This document shows, one piece after another, positions 12,111 through 24,834 of a stretch of DNA of 64,000 bases; within the stretch, counting starts at the first letter, position 1, and every line of letters starts with the position of its first letter. The position numbers were made by a program, and so were the translations under genes. The stretch lies in NCBI GenBank assembly GCA_005406025.1, contig BGZK01000145.1:310001-374000 (forward strand), in the 5' to 3' direction. Below the pieces are notes generated by a model that worked only from the letters and a program-made list of their open reading frames with translations, had not been told where the DNA came from and made no database searches. Origin of the DNA: Eumeta japonica. Taxonomy: Eukaryota > Arthropoda > Insecta > Lepidoptera > Psychidae.

Positions 12111-15100
12111 ACGAATGCTTTTGGTTTTACAATATGAGTTTCTATTTTTGGACGAGGAAAATGACACATTAAAGGTCAAAGTCTGCTTATTTTTTGGAAT
12201 AAGGCATAAAAAAAAGTACAAAGGTTTAGTCACGGTCGAGCCGTAGATTTTCATGAAAACGTCGGAACAAAATTATAACAAAAGCTTTGAAGTTTGCTCG
12301 GCACTGTAATTTTTAGGTTTTTTTAATTATTTTTTTTTTGATACGAGCTTTCTTATGATGTGCATTTTATATAATGCTGTGCATATTCGCGATTCATGTG
12401 GGACGGCATCTTTAATTTTTTGACAATTTTCAATTTAAGACCAATATTTGCATATATTTTGGTAAATATTTTTAATGTTTCTGTTTAAGTCCTAGTAGTT
12501 CTTCTTAATCTCATGATGACATACGAATCCGGCATCTTACAAAACGCCGTTTCGCGCCATACTAATTTTATAATTTTACACAACGCTCATTCACAACAAC
12601 CACGCGCAGACGCATATACTAGCCCAAATAACGTCACAAGCAAAACAGAGGCCACACGATGAATACGTACAGACATGCTCTATCCATTGTGACCTCAATT
12701 GTTGTTATCTTATTGTAATCATTATAATTGGGAATTGAAATCTGAGGGTATTTTGTAAAACAAGAATGTTTGACCGACTATTATTGTACTTAACGTGCGA
12801 AAAGATGTTTTCATGATTATTAATTGCAAATAAATATATTTTAATTTTGTACGCTCTTGTAGATTTTTTGGACACATGTATATATGAAAAGTACAAATGA
12901 GAAGTACTTATTAAAAAAAAGCATAAAGAAAAACTCTTACACAAAATATGTCCAGTGTACTTTTGATTTAGATTTTAATTTCGGCAATCCAAACCTGCCA
13001 GGTGTGCGGCGTGGGCGCGGCTGCACGACGAAACTTCGGCGGGTGTCTTAACTATGACACGTAGCACTTAGGAAATAACAAAGTACTGTATCAAAATTAA
13101 AATAATGTTGATTAAAAATGGAAATGATAGACGAGTACTCTTTAAAGCCATATAAAATTAGATCTATTTAAAATTTAATATATAACTTATAAAAGAATGA
13201 GGCTGCATTTTAGAAGTTTCAAAGCAGTCTTAATGCCTAAGATGATCGACGTCTTAAGTAGTCAATCTTTTACTTTGAATTTTCAACGACTACCGAAATT
13301 TGAATTTGACACTCTTAAAATATCGGTATTGTGTAAGATTTTTTCGTAAAGTACGTCAAATAAAAAAAGTTTGATTTTAAAGGCACATTTTTACATTAGT
13401 TATATTTTTTTTTCGTATTGGAATTTATTTATTTCCTTCCTATTATACCACACTAACAAAAACTTAACTGTGCTATAGTATGGCGTTAAGAACCTTCAGC
13501 GGCACATTTTCAATTCCATCAACGATTTTGGTCATGATAACAAAATAAACGATCATAAACTGGACAAGCCTACCGCATGCAGTCCGAAGGTGTTCCAGTG
13601 CTCACCTCCCAGTCATCCAAAAAACTGACACACGTAAAATTTCATCTCGAACGAAAACTCGGAAATGGCGGGTAATCCAGTTAATTTTTGGGATGCAATG
13701 ACAACTTACATGTTTATACGCGACCGTTATAAATGCCTGCTACTGATTGTCCACTCAATCTTTCTGCTGTTTGTGGTCATAATGTTGCGGAGCTTTTTCT
13801 TTGTTTCGTCGAATTGTTGGAGGATCAAATTTTTCTGTACGGTTTTATGGGTTTCCTTTAGGTAAAGAATGGTACTTTTTAATTTACAGGAAATTCTATT
13901 ACCTCTACATTAATATAATTATAAATACAATCCTAGTCATAGCAAAATATATCTAAACATCAAACTGTTAGTAAGGTAAGAGATTAATAAGCTTTATAAT
14001 AATGTGAATAAACGGACGTGTCCGCATTCGAATACAATCTTTAGGATTTCGCACATAAAACGTGTGATTTTCGTAAGACTATGGTGGCTATTTGTCTGTC
14101 CGTCTCGACAGTTTTACGAATCTTATTCATTATGAGAGAAATTCAGATTTTTTTTATCAAAATATTAAACATTTTATAAACGTGACTCTTTTTTGTTCTA
14201 TGTACCAAATGTAAGGTTTTGTCTCAGATTTAAAAATGCGTTTTCTTAATGGATTAATTTTGTTAGATTCGACTTACCTATCCATAAATGACCATCTTCT
14301 TCATTTTCGACGTTTAAAAACCTAATAACATAACACTTTTATTTATAAAATTTTAGAATTTAGGACGTTAACCTTTTTAGCGTCCCAATGCGGTCGGCAG
14401 AAAACGTCGAAAAATATGCATTCAACCGACAGGTAGGGTATTATCTCGTCATCGTCAGCCGCAAACAGTCGATCAAGGGCGTTGCTTTCGAAAGAAAAGG
14501 TACCGGATCGGTAAGTTAAGCTTCTCCCTCGGTACGTCGCAGAGCGCTTTAAGCCTACGCCCTCAGAAGTCGTCGTCGGCGATAACTACCGTTAGCAGCT
14601 CCCGAGCGGCACTTGCCGGCGTTGAGGATCTAAATTCGAGACCCTTCTCGAGCTGAAGTAGGAAGAATGTGGGTGGGGATGTTACAGAAGTGCGATTAAA
14701 AAACTTAGCTCAACAGTCAACAAGTAAGTCATTGGTCACTAGTGGCTGAGCTATCTCAGGATCTGGCCGATGTGCGATCAGACGTTGCTGTGTACATTAA
14801 GGATAAAATAAAATTATTTTCCGGTTTTTTTAGTTTCAAATCAATGTAAGTGAATGTTATTTTCTGTCCTACTCTCATTGTATAAATAATAATGACAGTC
14901 GACTTAGCGTTTGGAGATCTCAGTGTTTACAGCTTTGTAACATTTTTGTAGTTTTAAATATCATGTCATTTTTTGAATCCAGGAAGGGAGTTCATAGTAA
15001 ATTCATAAAAGTCGAGTCTAATGATATTGTCGAGTCTATGAACATTAAATTATCAGTAAAGTTTGTTATAAAAAGTTTGGAAGTTTAGCAGTGATTTATT

Positions 15101-16270
15101 CAGTTATATTTACTATCTAACAACGAGTTCGTTATTTGACATAATAACATTGTTAAACAAAGGTAGTGAGAAAAAAATTCTAAAGGAAGGGTAAAAATGT
15201 AAATGATATAAAGTGACAGTTACGAGTACGGAAGTGAAACCGAGGAAAGCAACTGTAGAGGCAGTAGCTACGTCTAGACGCTGTTATATTCTCTTCTGTT
15301 ATATTCTCTTTAATATTCTTCGCAGCCCAAATCAGGTGATCAACGGGTCTTTAATAAAATCTCTTTTTCTTTGAAGAATTATTTTTATTTGAATTTTATA
15401 TTACAATATTCGATACAATTGAACGTTATAAATTTAACGATTAATATTAAGGGTAGATGTTGCCCGTAATACGGTTATGCGTAGACTCTCAGAATGACGA
15501 GGTGTCTCTGTTTATATATCAAATGGCGAACAAAGAAGTCGCCATAGGCGGCTCGCGTTTGCTGATCCCATTTTATCTATTTATAAGTTTAATTTATTGC
15601 GTTGTTTTCGTGCTTTTGAACAGAGAGTATTTGTTTGGTGTTTTCGCAATTCGGCGTCCCTTTAAATAATGAATTATCTCTACAACTTCGGTGGTCTCTG
15701 GTCTATGAGGGCCATGACCTTATATTAATATTATGGATCTTGCCCTTTAGGTCAAGCCGGCGCCGTGGGCGGCAAGCTCACAAACACGTAAGAATTATTT
15801 ACAGAATTCGGCACGTGTAAATAACAGAGATCTTTTATAGTGTATGTAGTACATAGGATTATATATAACATATTGTGTAGTACATAATAGGGCGGAGTAG
15901 ATAGTAGACGGTGAAAAAAAAAAATAATCAAGAGATAATTCAGCGTCAAATCCCAGCAGTGGGCGTATCTATTTTAAACTATTATCTGAAACGGTCCGAT
16001 TCAAAATAACCTTCTCGTGGATCTAAATATGGAGTTGCTATTTATGGAATATTACTTTAGCCCCTTCAAGATTTTGCTGCCCTGGTACGTGTAACCTCTG
16101 AAAGAGCGACGGAGGCGCCCGAAAACACGTGAAACGCGCGGGATACACCCACGCGCGCCGCCCCCGACCCGCCCACTCCCGTTATCTAAACAGGCCTTTG
16201 TTTTCGAATTAGAGATACCGAAGGGAATTATGTTTATATGATTTATACACTAAAGAATATTAACTAATAA
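12111..16270. other. Gene-poor stretch
   Basis: AT-rich DNA with scattered GC patches at about 13000-13040, 14380-14660 and 16095-16185. The 14380-14660 block looks like a decayed dispersed repeat (no intact frame on either strand, GC above its surroundings). A small membrane-type frame is listed separately at 13665-13865. Nothing else is supportable. Confidence 0.4.
13665..13865 (+). CDS. Small putative membrane frame, unrecognised
   Basis: An ATG in a good context (GGAAATGG) opens a 66-codon frame. Residues about 25-48 form a strongly hydrophobic, membrane-like segment preceded by a charged R-D-R-Y-K stretch. The frame ends beside a donor-like TTTAG/GTAAAG at 13857-13867, so it could be a first exon or a very small single-exon gene. 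There is no homology I recognise and no neighbours to support it; T-rich DNA easily encodes hydrophobic residues, so chance is a real alternative. Confidence 0.22.
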   Translation: MAGNPVNFWDAMTTYMFIRDRYKCLLLIVHSIFLLFVVIMLRSFFFVSSNCWRIKFFCTVLWVSFR

Positions 16271-16274
16271 CAAT

Positions 16275-16390
16275 AATATAAACTCATGCCTATTTCCCTG
16301 AAGGATAGACAGAGACTATATCACATGGTACGATCATTGCATATCTCTCTTGCTTCACAGACATCCATCAATCTTTTCATGCAAATTCTT
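16275..16390 (+). repeat. Dispersed repeat family B, copy 1
   Basis: Begins with 'aactcatgcctatttccctg', then 'gatagacagagactat', 'catggtacgatcattgcatat' and 'cttttcatgcaaatt'. The same order of words occurs at 21965-22060 and 61920-62010. It matches a repeat tail that is very common in lepidopteran genomes ('CCTATTTCCC..GG.AGGCAGAGACTA'). Non-autonomous or a 5'-truncated retroelement end; no coding frame. Confidence 0.7.
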
Positions 16391-16849
16391 TAGTTTCCGG
16401 GGCTTAAAATTTATTTTTTTTAATATGCCATCAATATTGTCTGCTTAGAATTTTCTAGGATGACCCTTATCGAACTTTCGCTTTATAGATTAGCTTTGTC
16501 AGGGCGAAAACACAAAAATATAGTTCGCGTAAAACGTCGGTGTCATGACATTTCTTTTCCATCAAACTTTTTCTTCTTTACAGCGCCGCGACACACGGAG
16601 TCCGGATACGCCACACGAATCAAGGGAAAAAGGAAAATTTTAGGTCTCGAACAGTCACCTATGATGAGACCCGAATTCGAGAATGGGATTCGGAAAGTAA
16701 ACGGAAATCATTACAGTGAATATTTTTTAAGGGCGAAAAGCCTCCTCGTAAGTTTAAAGTCCGTCCGTCGACAAGCAAACCTGTGGCAACTATTTATTGG
16801 AAAGTCCAGGGGATATTAATGCATCTGTGGACATCGCTTGGAAAATTAA

Positions 16850-17107
16850 GCTGACTATGACCAAAAATTACTTCAAGAAAATCAACCACCCACCGTATAG
16901 GCCAGATTTAGCACCCTACAATTATTTTCTGTTCAGACTTTTAAGAAAGAATTAAGGAGTAAAGATTTTAAACCGATGTTGAGATGGAGTCTTCGGTAAA
17001 TCAGCATTTTGACGACGAACCGAGAAAATATTTTTTTGATGGGTTCATTTCACTACAAAAAATGTCATAAGTGCCTTTCCCTTTCAGGGGACTACATAGA
17101 GAAATAA
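16850..17107 (+). pseudogene. Mariner-like transposase remnant
   Basis: The block at about 16890-16950 translates in shifting frames to the mariner signature N-H-P-P-Y-R-P-D-L-A-P-Y-N-Y-F-L-F, containing the HPPYSPDLAP-type motif with the catalytic Asp region. It continues as K-K-E-L-R-S-K-D-F and Y-F-F-D-G, and ends in G-D-Y-I-E-K before TAA at 17105-17107, a typical mariner C-terminus. At least two frameshifts interrupt it. Upstream sequence to about 16460 keeps an open frame but shows no recognisable transposase, so this is a C-terminal relic. Confidence 0.75.
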
Positions 17108-17144
17108 AAAAAATTTGCCATGCTCGTCTTTGATTTCATAGTCA

Positions 17145-17350
17145 GGTAGATTACTTATCAGCATCCTGTCGTACCTCTTTCTACTCCAGTCACTACATCT
17201 TCCTTCAAACCACACCTCCCTTTGACATCACTGTTCCAACATTTATCTTTCCGAGACATTCCACGCATACTACACTACGTAAAGATCGCATCTCCACCGC
17301 ATTGATCCTATTTTCATTTTTCTTCTGTCATACCTAGTTTTCACTATCAT
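17145..17350 (-). pseudogene. Non-LTR retrotransposon C-terminal fragment
   Basis: Read on the minus strand, the block gives S-R-K-D-K-C-W-N-S-D-V-K, then G-R-C-G-L-K-E-D-V-V and T-G-V-E-R-G. This is the region behind the reverse transcriptase in a family of lepidopteran LINEs whose usual motif is RMCGVSxKDRxRNSDVRERCGL. Stops and frameshifts precede it. It is homologous to the fragment at 19640-19830, which lies in the same orientation and covers a slightly more upstream part, so the two could be pieces of one old insertion. Confidence 0.6.
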
Positions 17351-17359
17351 ACACAATGT

Positions 17360-19320
17360 AGGGATCGGGATCCCTTTATGGATAGCCATGCGTGCTTTTG
17401 AGACACGTGCCTTTTTAATAGAGTTAATAAATATTCATTTCGTTTCTGATACGTACCTATAAGTACATAAACAAAGAAACTGAACAATCATGAAATGTAT
17501 GGTAGAATAGACCGACGACGGCGACTCTGACGGAGAGTACACAAAGAAAAACGGCACATAGACGACATATTGGCCGTGAACGAGTAATTAATTTGTGTTC
17601 CTTTAAACTCAAACAAAAGTTTTTAAAGGTAAGATTTTGTTTATCTGTTGTATTTTAACACCTCGATTTCAGAATGTTGACGTTAGTGCCTTAACGTCAA
17701 TGACTTACTGCCGCACCCAGTGACGTTACTCCAAATTTTTAATCCTCCTTTAGTGGTTCCTTAGTAATGGTTTATGGAACTGTGTCTCAGACGGTTGTGT
17801 CCCTTAAACCACTTTAAGGACCATTAACTTTAAGGACACCATTTTAACTTCTGTTAATGATCCCTTAACTTTGATTTGACAATTAAAATGTAATAGTTAA
17901 CATGTTAGCATTGAAATAAATAAAACTGACATTAGTATAATTGTACTATGTATACCTCTGTGGAATAACTCAATATTACGAATAGGTATGAAAATGGCCG
18001 AAGCTGCCTAGTTTATAACAGTGTGCACTAATATATAGCTCACAAAATATAGGTTATTTTGGAATGTTGACAGTAATATTTTTTGGATACTTGAAGTGAT
18101 TGATGATTTTTTTAATATGTTACTATTTTTATTAAATCCATTATAAGATACTTGCTAATACATATGTATAGATTTGTAAAATATACTTACAATCTTGTCA
18201 AAAATGAAGAGTATTTATGTAAATTCAATAGAATTTCTTGATCGATTGATTGCTTCCAGCACTGATCATACGTACTCGTAAGTAGTCGTTTACTAAGTAG
18301 CCGTTAAAAGGCGACTCTGGGACGCATCCAGATTTAATGTTGCTTAGTATTTTTAATGAACTTTAACTAAAGAGAGATAAACCTAAACTTGAAGGAGCTC
18401 TCTGAGTGCGGCAGTTAGACGAATCTCTTGGTGCTGGTACGAAGCGTATATAATAAGTTCACGCCTATCCGAAGGGGAACACAAGAGATCACAGACTCCT
18501 CCAATAAGCCTATTTTACGCAACTGATACATACTTATTAACCGTGTCCTGTAAAGTCTTCGGCTTGCGGCATATAATTCTGGCTATTATTAATATACCAC
18601 TTATTTAATCTGTACGTTTTTTAGGACGCCCCATCCCGATGTTCTATTAAACATATTCCTATTACAATTATTTTTGACGTGGATACTTCTATTTTTTTGG
18701 TTTTTTTGGGACCATTTCGTTGATAGGGGCTTATATGCACTAACACCATCTGTTAGTGTATAAGTGAACGAGGTAACTGGCTGTTCAGTTTTGTTTGTGT
18801 ACCAAGAGATGGGGGGTGTTTATATACGATTTTTTTTCTCTGGCAATGTTCAATATTGTGTAATATTTATGTACCCATATTTTTTTTGCTTCCACAAGTT
18901 GTGTTGTATATCTTGAAATTCCAACTATATAAATCAATTTATTACTTCCATGTTTGAAAATGTAATTCGTTGATATGCTTTAGTATGGGATACATATGGT
19001 GTATGATTTTGATAGCGGAATAAAAAGAGAAACACAATTATTTCGTTAATTCTTTATTTAATTTAGATCTGATATTGTTACTTACGTTGTATTGAGTTAA
19101 AGGCTCAGGCGTTTTGTTTGTGCACCAGAAATTCAGTTAAAATTTAGATTTTTTTTAGCATTTGCAATCGCTTTTTGAATAAAAATCAACTACGCTGCGT
19201 ACACATACGACCGTCACTTCCAATCGATAAAATTAATTGTAATTTGTAGGTATTTATGACGATTTTCTTTCTTGCAAGCATTTAGAACATTTTCTATTTC
19301 TGCAAACGCTGACGCTTTAG
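17360..19320. other. Gene-free AT-rich stretch
   Basis: No coding frame longer than about 60 codons with protein character on either strand, and no repeat I recognise. Short self-similar T/A tracts only. Confidence 0.4.
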
Positions 19321-19326
19321 TGGGTA

Positions 19327-19405
19327 GGGCGATGGTAGCTCAGTAGTTAAGAGCATAGGCCTTTCGACAAGGAAACACTGGGTTCGGTCGTGGCCGCGGT
19401 CTTTA
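19327..19405 (+). repeat. tRNA-derived SINE head
   Basis: The sequence 'gatggtagctcagtagtta' matches a pol III A box (TGGTAGCTCAGT) and 'actgggttcggtcg' about 40 bp downstream resembles a B box. The spacing is that of a tRNA gene, but the arms do not pair into a full cloverleaf and the 3' part runs into unrelated AT-rich DNA. It is therefore called the head of a tRNA-derived SINE rather than a functional tRNA. Confidence 0.5.
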
Positions 19406-19639
19406 ATACTGACCACATAATTTAAATGTTAACGTATTTCGTTATATTTCATACGCATCATCGGCCGATGCTTAATAATCTCAGTTTAAAATAAATTCAA
19501 TTTGAAACATGAATATCCTCTAATACACAGACGTGTCCACGTAAAACCTTCAAAACACGTAAAACAGTCAGACTACTTTTTTAGTTATAAATACACTTTT
19601 GTTTATAATTTTTGAGTGTTTAAACCAATATATTTTTTT

Positions 19640-19830
19640 CTGTTCAGTCACTACATGTTTTAAAACACACACAGCCACAGACACACCTCGCGCGCCGCTA
19701 TTCCTATATCAATTTTTCATGGACACTCCACACGTAATTCGCAGAAATAGCATCTCCACTACGTTAATTCTATTTTGATGTTTCGTTTGTCACACTCAAG
19801 TTTCTTTAGCGTACATAACCTTCTCCGAAC
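19640..19830 (-). pseudogene. Non-LTR retrotransposon C-terminal fragment
   Basis: The minus strand gives K-N-R-I-N-V-V-E-M-L-F-L-R, then C-G-V-S-M-K-N, a stop, and Y-R-N-S. This is the conserved 'NRIxAVEMRFLRxxCGV' segment found after the RT domain in lepidopteran LINEs. The frame is interrupted by stops. See also the related fragment at 17145-17350. Confidence 0.6.
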
Positions 19831-19986
19831 GCCTAAACTAAAACTTAAATAATTATGTCACTCTTAACAGCACGTAATACACATTCTGTTCACTGTATTT
19901 AGTATTCTTTTAAATACTCCGTCGTACTTAATCCCTCGCTTTCATCTTTTCCAGTAAACTTTCATAGTTCTCCAGCTCTCTCACCT

Positions 19987-20115
19987 CAGCGGGCTTAGCA
20001 TGGCGGCCTTGACGAGAGTCTTTCTATAGGACTGTCCTTTTCGCTCATTACGTTGGCGCGACAAGGATAGCTCTATAGAGAGACTCTTGTCTAGAGCGTC
20101 ATGCTAGGTCCGCTG
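19987..20115. repeat. Long imperfect hairpin, possible MITE
   Basis: Two equal 53-nt arms (19987-20039 and 20063-20115) are inverted repeats of each other with about 42 of 53 matching positions and no gaps, around a 23-nt loop. Several of the mismatches would be G-U pairs in RNA. The conserved core is GAGTCTYTCTATAG. The gapless pairing over the full length suggests a short foldback element or a transcribed hairpin. Confidence 0.75.
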
Positions 20116-21960
20116 GTACTAATATCGAACTCGGCAGCTATCTCCGTTCGGATAAGCGTTTGCTCCCTTCGACCGCCGCAGCATCGGTCTTGTTTCTTTA
20201 AATTCCTATGGTTCTTCGTACTTCTTTTCTTGAAGCGTTGTTCTTTTTGGTCACCGTGTCGCCTGCAAGTCGCCGAAGGTGTAGTAATTATTTAAAATAA
20301 ATAATATAACACTTTTCATGTAAACAAACAACATCCGGGTTACGGTTAGCCTTGCACGTCAGCTTCGAAAATTCCTGCACATTTTCTAGCTCATCATTTT
20401 TAGCGTTCTTTTTCAAAATTATTAGAAATATAGAAAAGCCTGATTTGTTGTTTTTCAAATAATTTTGTCAAAGCTATGTATTTGTTTGACTGCAATTGAC
20501 TTGGCTAATCGGATTGCAACGAAGCTTACAGCATTCGATGCAGTTTTTGAATACGTATTTAGATTTTAAATATTCATTGATTAAAAAATATAATGAATTA
20601 ATAAATAATATTTGGAAAAATCTTTTAACTTTTACTTTTTAACAGACACCTTTTTTTTGTTTTTCTTTGATTATATCTTTCAAAGAAATAAACTATGTTC
20701 AAGTTCAACGTAGTTCCATTGGGGACAGAGTTGACTAGATTTTTGGAAATCGATCTGTGCAAAAATTAAGAAAATATTGGAAAAATTAAAAAAAAAGTTT
20801 AATTTCAATCATGCACATGTAGAAGTATATGCCCGCAAGCACGCATTAACGCACCCACGCACGAACGCAAACACAAGGAGAACCTTCCAAAAATAGTCAA
20901 AAAACCTTCCTAGAATCTTAAAAGGTTGAAATCTGATAAAATCTTGACATTCGATAAACGAAAAGAAAACAATAATGTTTTAAATTTACATAGCGGAAAT
21001 TCAAAAAAGTGTATACATACTGGAACGTAGTAACAACGTCCAAGGACGAACTTAGGTCGGCATCGAGACCGGCGTTGTAATAAAGAGCAGGAGCGCTGTC
21101 AAAGTCGAGAGCGGGGTCAGGAACGGGAATCGCCATTGTTAAATTTTTTTTGACGCACAGAAAAGTGGTGGGAAGGGGACTAATAAAAATATGTTGACGT
21201 TGACCATTGTCTATTACGAATGTTTCTGGGGGTTATGTTCCTAATTATAGCTTGGAAGTGGTAACAATAGAAATTGTTTTGTGAGATAACTCAAATATAA
21301 ATATACCGTTTCATATTATATCTCACACCGTTGTCCGAGTCTCTAAATTATTAGTAATTTTTAATATTGGCTGTTGATGGAAAAGATAACAGGTCCAAAT
21401 TTTATTCGTGAAATGCATTATCTCATGTCTTATGATCGTGTGTGGTAAGACTAATAAAAAGCGGGGCGTCACAGAGGACAAATTATACATAAAAGAAAGA
21501 TAATTTTGTTTTCACACGCATACACCTTAATTGTCGCCTTCGTCGTTTTATTCTGTGAAACACATGTATAAAAAAAAACTTTAAAAACGAGCTTTTAATT
21601 AGGAATTCAATAGTACTAAAACAAAAATAATTATTTTGTGCAAGGGTTCTGCTGATTAATGTTATTTACATAGATTAATAAAACGAAATACATCTATCCA
21701 AATCCTTCATAAAACTATTTACTTATGGCACGATATTAGGTTATAAACTGAAAAAATAAAATTCTATAATTTTTCGTGATATTGTTTAACATCAAATAAT
21801 TTCAAAACTTGTATCGCGGAAGAAAATTATTTAGTTCAAATTGCCCTTTCCCTGTTTTCCACTTGCGCTACAAGCTTTAGGAATTATTTGATGTAATAGA
21901 ATATTTGATACAATTATTCGATTGTAATGACATAATTTTGTTTATGTCTGATTATGTATT
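20116..21960. other. Gene-free AT-rich stretch
   Basis: No supported gene. It includes a short CGCA-rich tract at 20827-20875 followed at 21045-21135 by a degenerate hexamer repeat (listed separately), the same order of parts seen at 43500-44030. Confidence 0.4.
21045..21135 (-). repeat. Degenerate hexamer repeat, composite family
   Basis: The minus strand shows a roughly 6-bp rhythm of CCCGTTCC, CCCGCTC and CCGGTCTCGAT words; the translated frame alternates Pro/Asp with hydrophobic residues. Relatives lie at 24835-24925, 28855-29035, 39755-39975, 43915-44030, 56590-56640 and 60945-60985. Confidence 0.5.
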
Positions 21961-21964
21961 ATAA

Positions 21965-22060
21965 ATATGATAAATTCGCACCTATTTCCCAAAAGGGTTG
22001 GCAGAGATTTCCACTTGGTACTACTTTTGCATATCTCTCTGATTTCGGGTCATTAAAATT
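21965..22060 (+). repeat. Dispersed repeat family B, copy 2
   Basis: Starts near 'gcacctatttcccaaaaggg', then 'ttggcagagatttccactt', 'ttttgcatatctctctgattt'. Same word order as 16275-16390 and 61920-62010. Confidence 0.65.
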
Positions 22061-24105
22061 TGGCCCTTTTTATTTAGTTAATCAAATATTTGAGCTGTTT
22101 GAATTACAAAAATAAACTGAGTTTTACAACTATTGAATGTAAATATTTTTATAATTTTTATTTATAAAAAATATATAAAATATTGGAACTAAAATAGATT
22201 TTAATACTTCCATTTCTAAAAATATACAATTCTTTTCGATATGTTTTTTAAATATTTTGTATGGATATTATGGAATCTGGTTAATAAACTTTTAAGATGA
22301 GTATCGTTTCCTTATGTGAGTATTTTTAAGTAACAAATTAAATAAGTGTTTATAACTTAATTACATATTTTGTCATTGAAAACCTATATTTTTGGCAAAC
22401 CCTGTCAAAAAATTACAGTTTTGTCCCAGTAAGGTATTTACAATTAAACTTTTAGTCAAAACACCCTTTAAAACAAGAATTAAACTTTCAAGAGCATTCA
22501 TTTACTAAATTCGATTCTTCCGAGTTTAGTCACAATCGTGATTCAAATACTCACTCAAACGCATCAAAAACGAAAAAAGGCTCTTAACTTAATCCGCCAC
22601 TTTCTAACTAAAATTTCATTATCGCTGCCGAGAATCGCGTCCATACTTTAGCCATAATTTTCTTGATTTGACTGTGCCGAATAAGCGTGTGACGTAATCA
22701 ATATTTACATATAAATCTCCTATCTCTATATAAAAATAATAAAATATTCAATGACGTCTTTCCGAATATTACATGCATAGTATTAAAAAAGATTGGATTT
22801 ATTTTGATAGAGGAAAAAAATGAAATGCGCAACCCCGACGTGCGTCGACGTCACGCCACGAAGGCGGCGCGGCGACGTAGCGCGAGCGCAGCCACGACGC
22901 GCGCGCCGCGGGCGGCCGGCTGCGGTTACGCTCCGATAGCGTATCTGCGATATCGGCGTACTCGCGTACTCGTGGTTTTCAGATTGACCTGATTCGTTAC
23001 CTTTTCTCTTGTTAACCCACTTAAATCTAATTCTGAAAATTGTTAGGAGATTATTTGGTTTTATAAAACGATATAGTGAGTTTGAGTTAACTTTTCTTTT
23101 CGTAAAATGCCTAGTTATTCGGTCTCCACGCCTTAATCGGAAGATAAATCGGAAAAATACGAGAAATCATAAGAAAAGTTAATAATTCTAAGTTAAAATA
23201 TAACTTTACTGTCGTATTTAAATTGAGAAAATGCGTTTAAACATATAGGCGGGTGTTGCCCGTGACATCCGAGTTTACGACAATTTACAAGATCCCATTT
23301 CTTTTAAAGTCATGTAATAAATTATTTTTTAATTCGGAAGTTAATTATTTATGTCACTTCTTTTTTTTATTCTTGACTTATTTTATTTGAAATGGAATTT
23401 ATGGTTAGAGGCGAGCGACACGACTTTATTTCATGTGTACACGGGATGAAAGAGAGTTTTTTGTTTATCTATGTTCTACTTTTACTGTTTAACGGTTTTT
23501 GAATAAATGTAAGTCTGTTCTGTTTTTGGTATCCCGGAAAGAATTTAAAAAACTTCAAAGTCCTCAGAAAAGGGCTCAAACAATTTCTATAAAAATTTAC
23601 ATGTGTGTAAGTTTTGTTACGGGTATTAAACATCCGTTTTGTGTGTTTCATAAAGAAATTTTTTGATTAAAAAAAAATCTAGTAGTGTCGTGGACCATCT
23701 GATTTGAAAAGAGATTCCTTTTGCTATATATTATATATTAAATAACAGACACAATTAAATAAATCAATAACGTTCAAAAGTAATTAAATGAAGAATAAAG
23801 AAAATAAGTAGAGAAATGGCAATAACATTTAATACCTTTTTATTAAAGGTTTATAAAATTAATATTCAGTTATTACATATTACAAAAATATAAACAAATT
23901 ATAAACGTAATAGGTACATTCAAACTTAAAACGATTGAACCGGTTTCCTTTACAGGGCTTTAACCATTGATATTATAATTGATTTTTGGCAACTAAAGTA
24001 AGACATATATTTGCGATTCAATTTTATTTAAGTGCCCTAAAAAACTGTATCGATAGATATTGATGATATTTCATTTCATTTTTTTTAATAGGAAATCGAG
24101 GGAAA
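22061..24105. other. Gene-poor AT-rich stretch with a small GC island
   Basis: A CpG-rich patch at 22830-22985 contains CGACGTCA (about 22846-22853) and no credible protein frame. The rest is AT-rich without recognised features. Confidence 0.35.
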
Positions 24106-24109
24106 AACG

Positions 24110-24360
24110 ATCATGTGAGTCCCCAAAGATCAGGTGGTCACTGCTGCCCTTGGACACTCACAGCCCCAAAGGAGTCGGCAGTGCGTTACCGGCCTCTTGG
24201 GTAAGAACCAGATATCTGGTGAAGAAGAGTGGGCTGATGTAGGGGGAAGGGGGAATAATGAAGGGAGGAGTGGGCCACCGGAGCTCTCACTCACCGGACG
24301 AAATCCAACAACGGAAGTTGTTACTTCACGTCCGTATACTATGAGGGTGTGATATCTCAA
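24110..24360 (-). repeat. Non-LTR retroelement 3' tail, family A copy 2
   Basis: On the minus strand the order is 'gtgagtgagagctcc', 'cggtggcccactcctccctt', a CCCCCTTCCCCC run, 'ccaagaggccggtaacgcac' and 'tgtccaagggcagcagtgac', then 'cacctgatc'. This is the same succession as the copy at 715-1038, in the opposite orientation. The open frames seen on both strands here are by-products of the repeat. Confidence 0.65.
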
Positions 24361-24524
24361 CGGTCGCGCCGGCCTATTGTCGTGATAGCTCTTCTACAGC
24401 AAACTTTTTTATACATCGGTTTTATACGGTAGTAATATACCTATATGTTAACATATGATAACACAGCATAAAGACACATTATATGAACAATATAGCTGTA
24501 GCGCGGTACATGCATGGCTGTAAT

Positions 24525-24690
24525 GTACAGCACAACGCACGAAACTTTGCCGCTCTGATTTGGTTGCTACTGCGCTACAATCACAACGATCTCCGACTCT
24601 TCATTCTTCTCCGCCGCGTTCTTGTTTTAAGCCATTGCGACGCTTTCGGGACTAACCCACACCGGCAAAGTTTCGTGTGTTGTACTGTAC
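24525..24690. mobile_element. Small inverted-repeat element (MITE-like)
   Basis: 28-bp terminal inverted repeats (24525-24552 and 24663-24690) match at 26 of 28 positions; the shared core is CACGAAACTTTGCCG. The interior of about 110 bp is moderately GC-rich and non-coding. The 98-codon frame that spans it is a by-product. Size and structure fit a miniature inverted-repeat DNA element; target-site duplications are not evident. Confidence 0.7.
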
Positions 24691-24834
24691 CATTGCAAAA
24701 CTATCACGACGGTCGAAATCTTAAACTTTTTTCGGCCTTGCTCTCATTCGTCAGGCTTCTAGAGTGTAACGTGCAATAGAGAACTTTTGTTCCAAAAATG
24801 TGAAAACAAATAGTTTTTCGTTGTTCCTTGATCT

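Noticed and set aside
11931..12254. 107-codon minus-strand frame
   Set aside because: Spans a GC island edge, composition is biased, and plus-strand frames compete; no domain.
14380..14660. GC-rich block as an exon
   Set aside because: Stops in all frames; looks like a decayed dispersed repeat that I could not name.
19327..19405. Functional tRNA gene
   Set aside because: A and B box-like words present but the arms do not form a complete cloverleaf.
24483..24779. 98-codon frame
   Set aside because: Runs across a small inverted-repeat element; no protein features.
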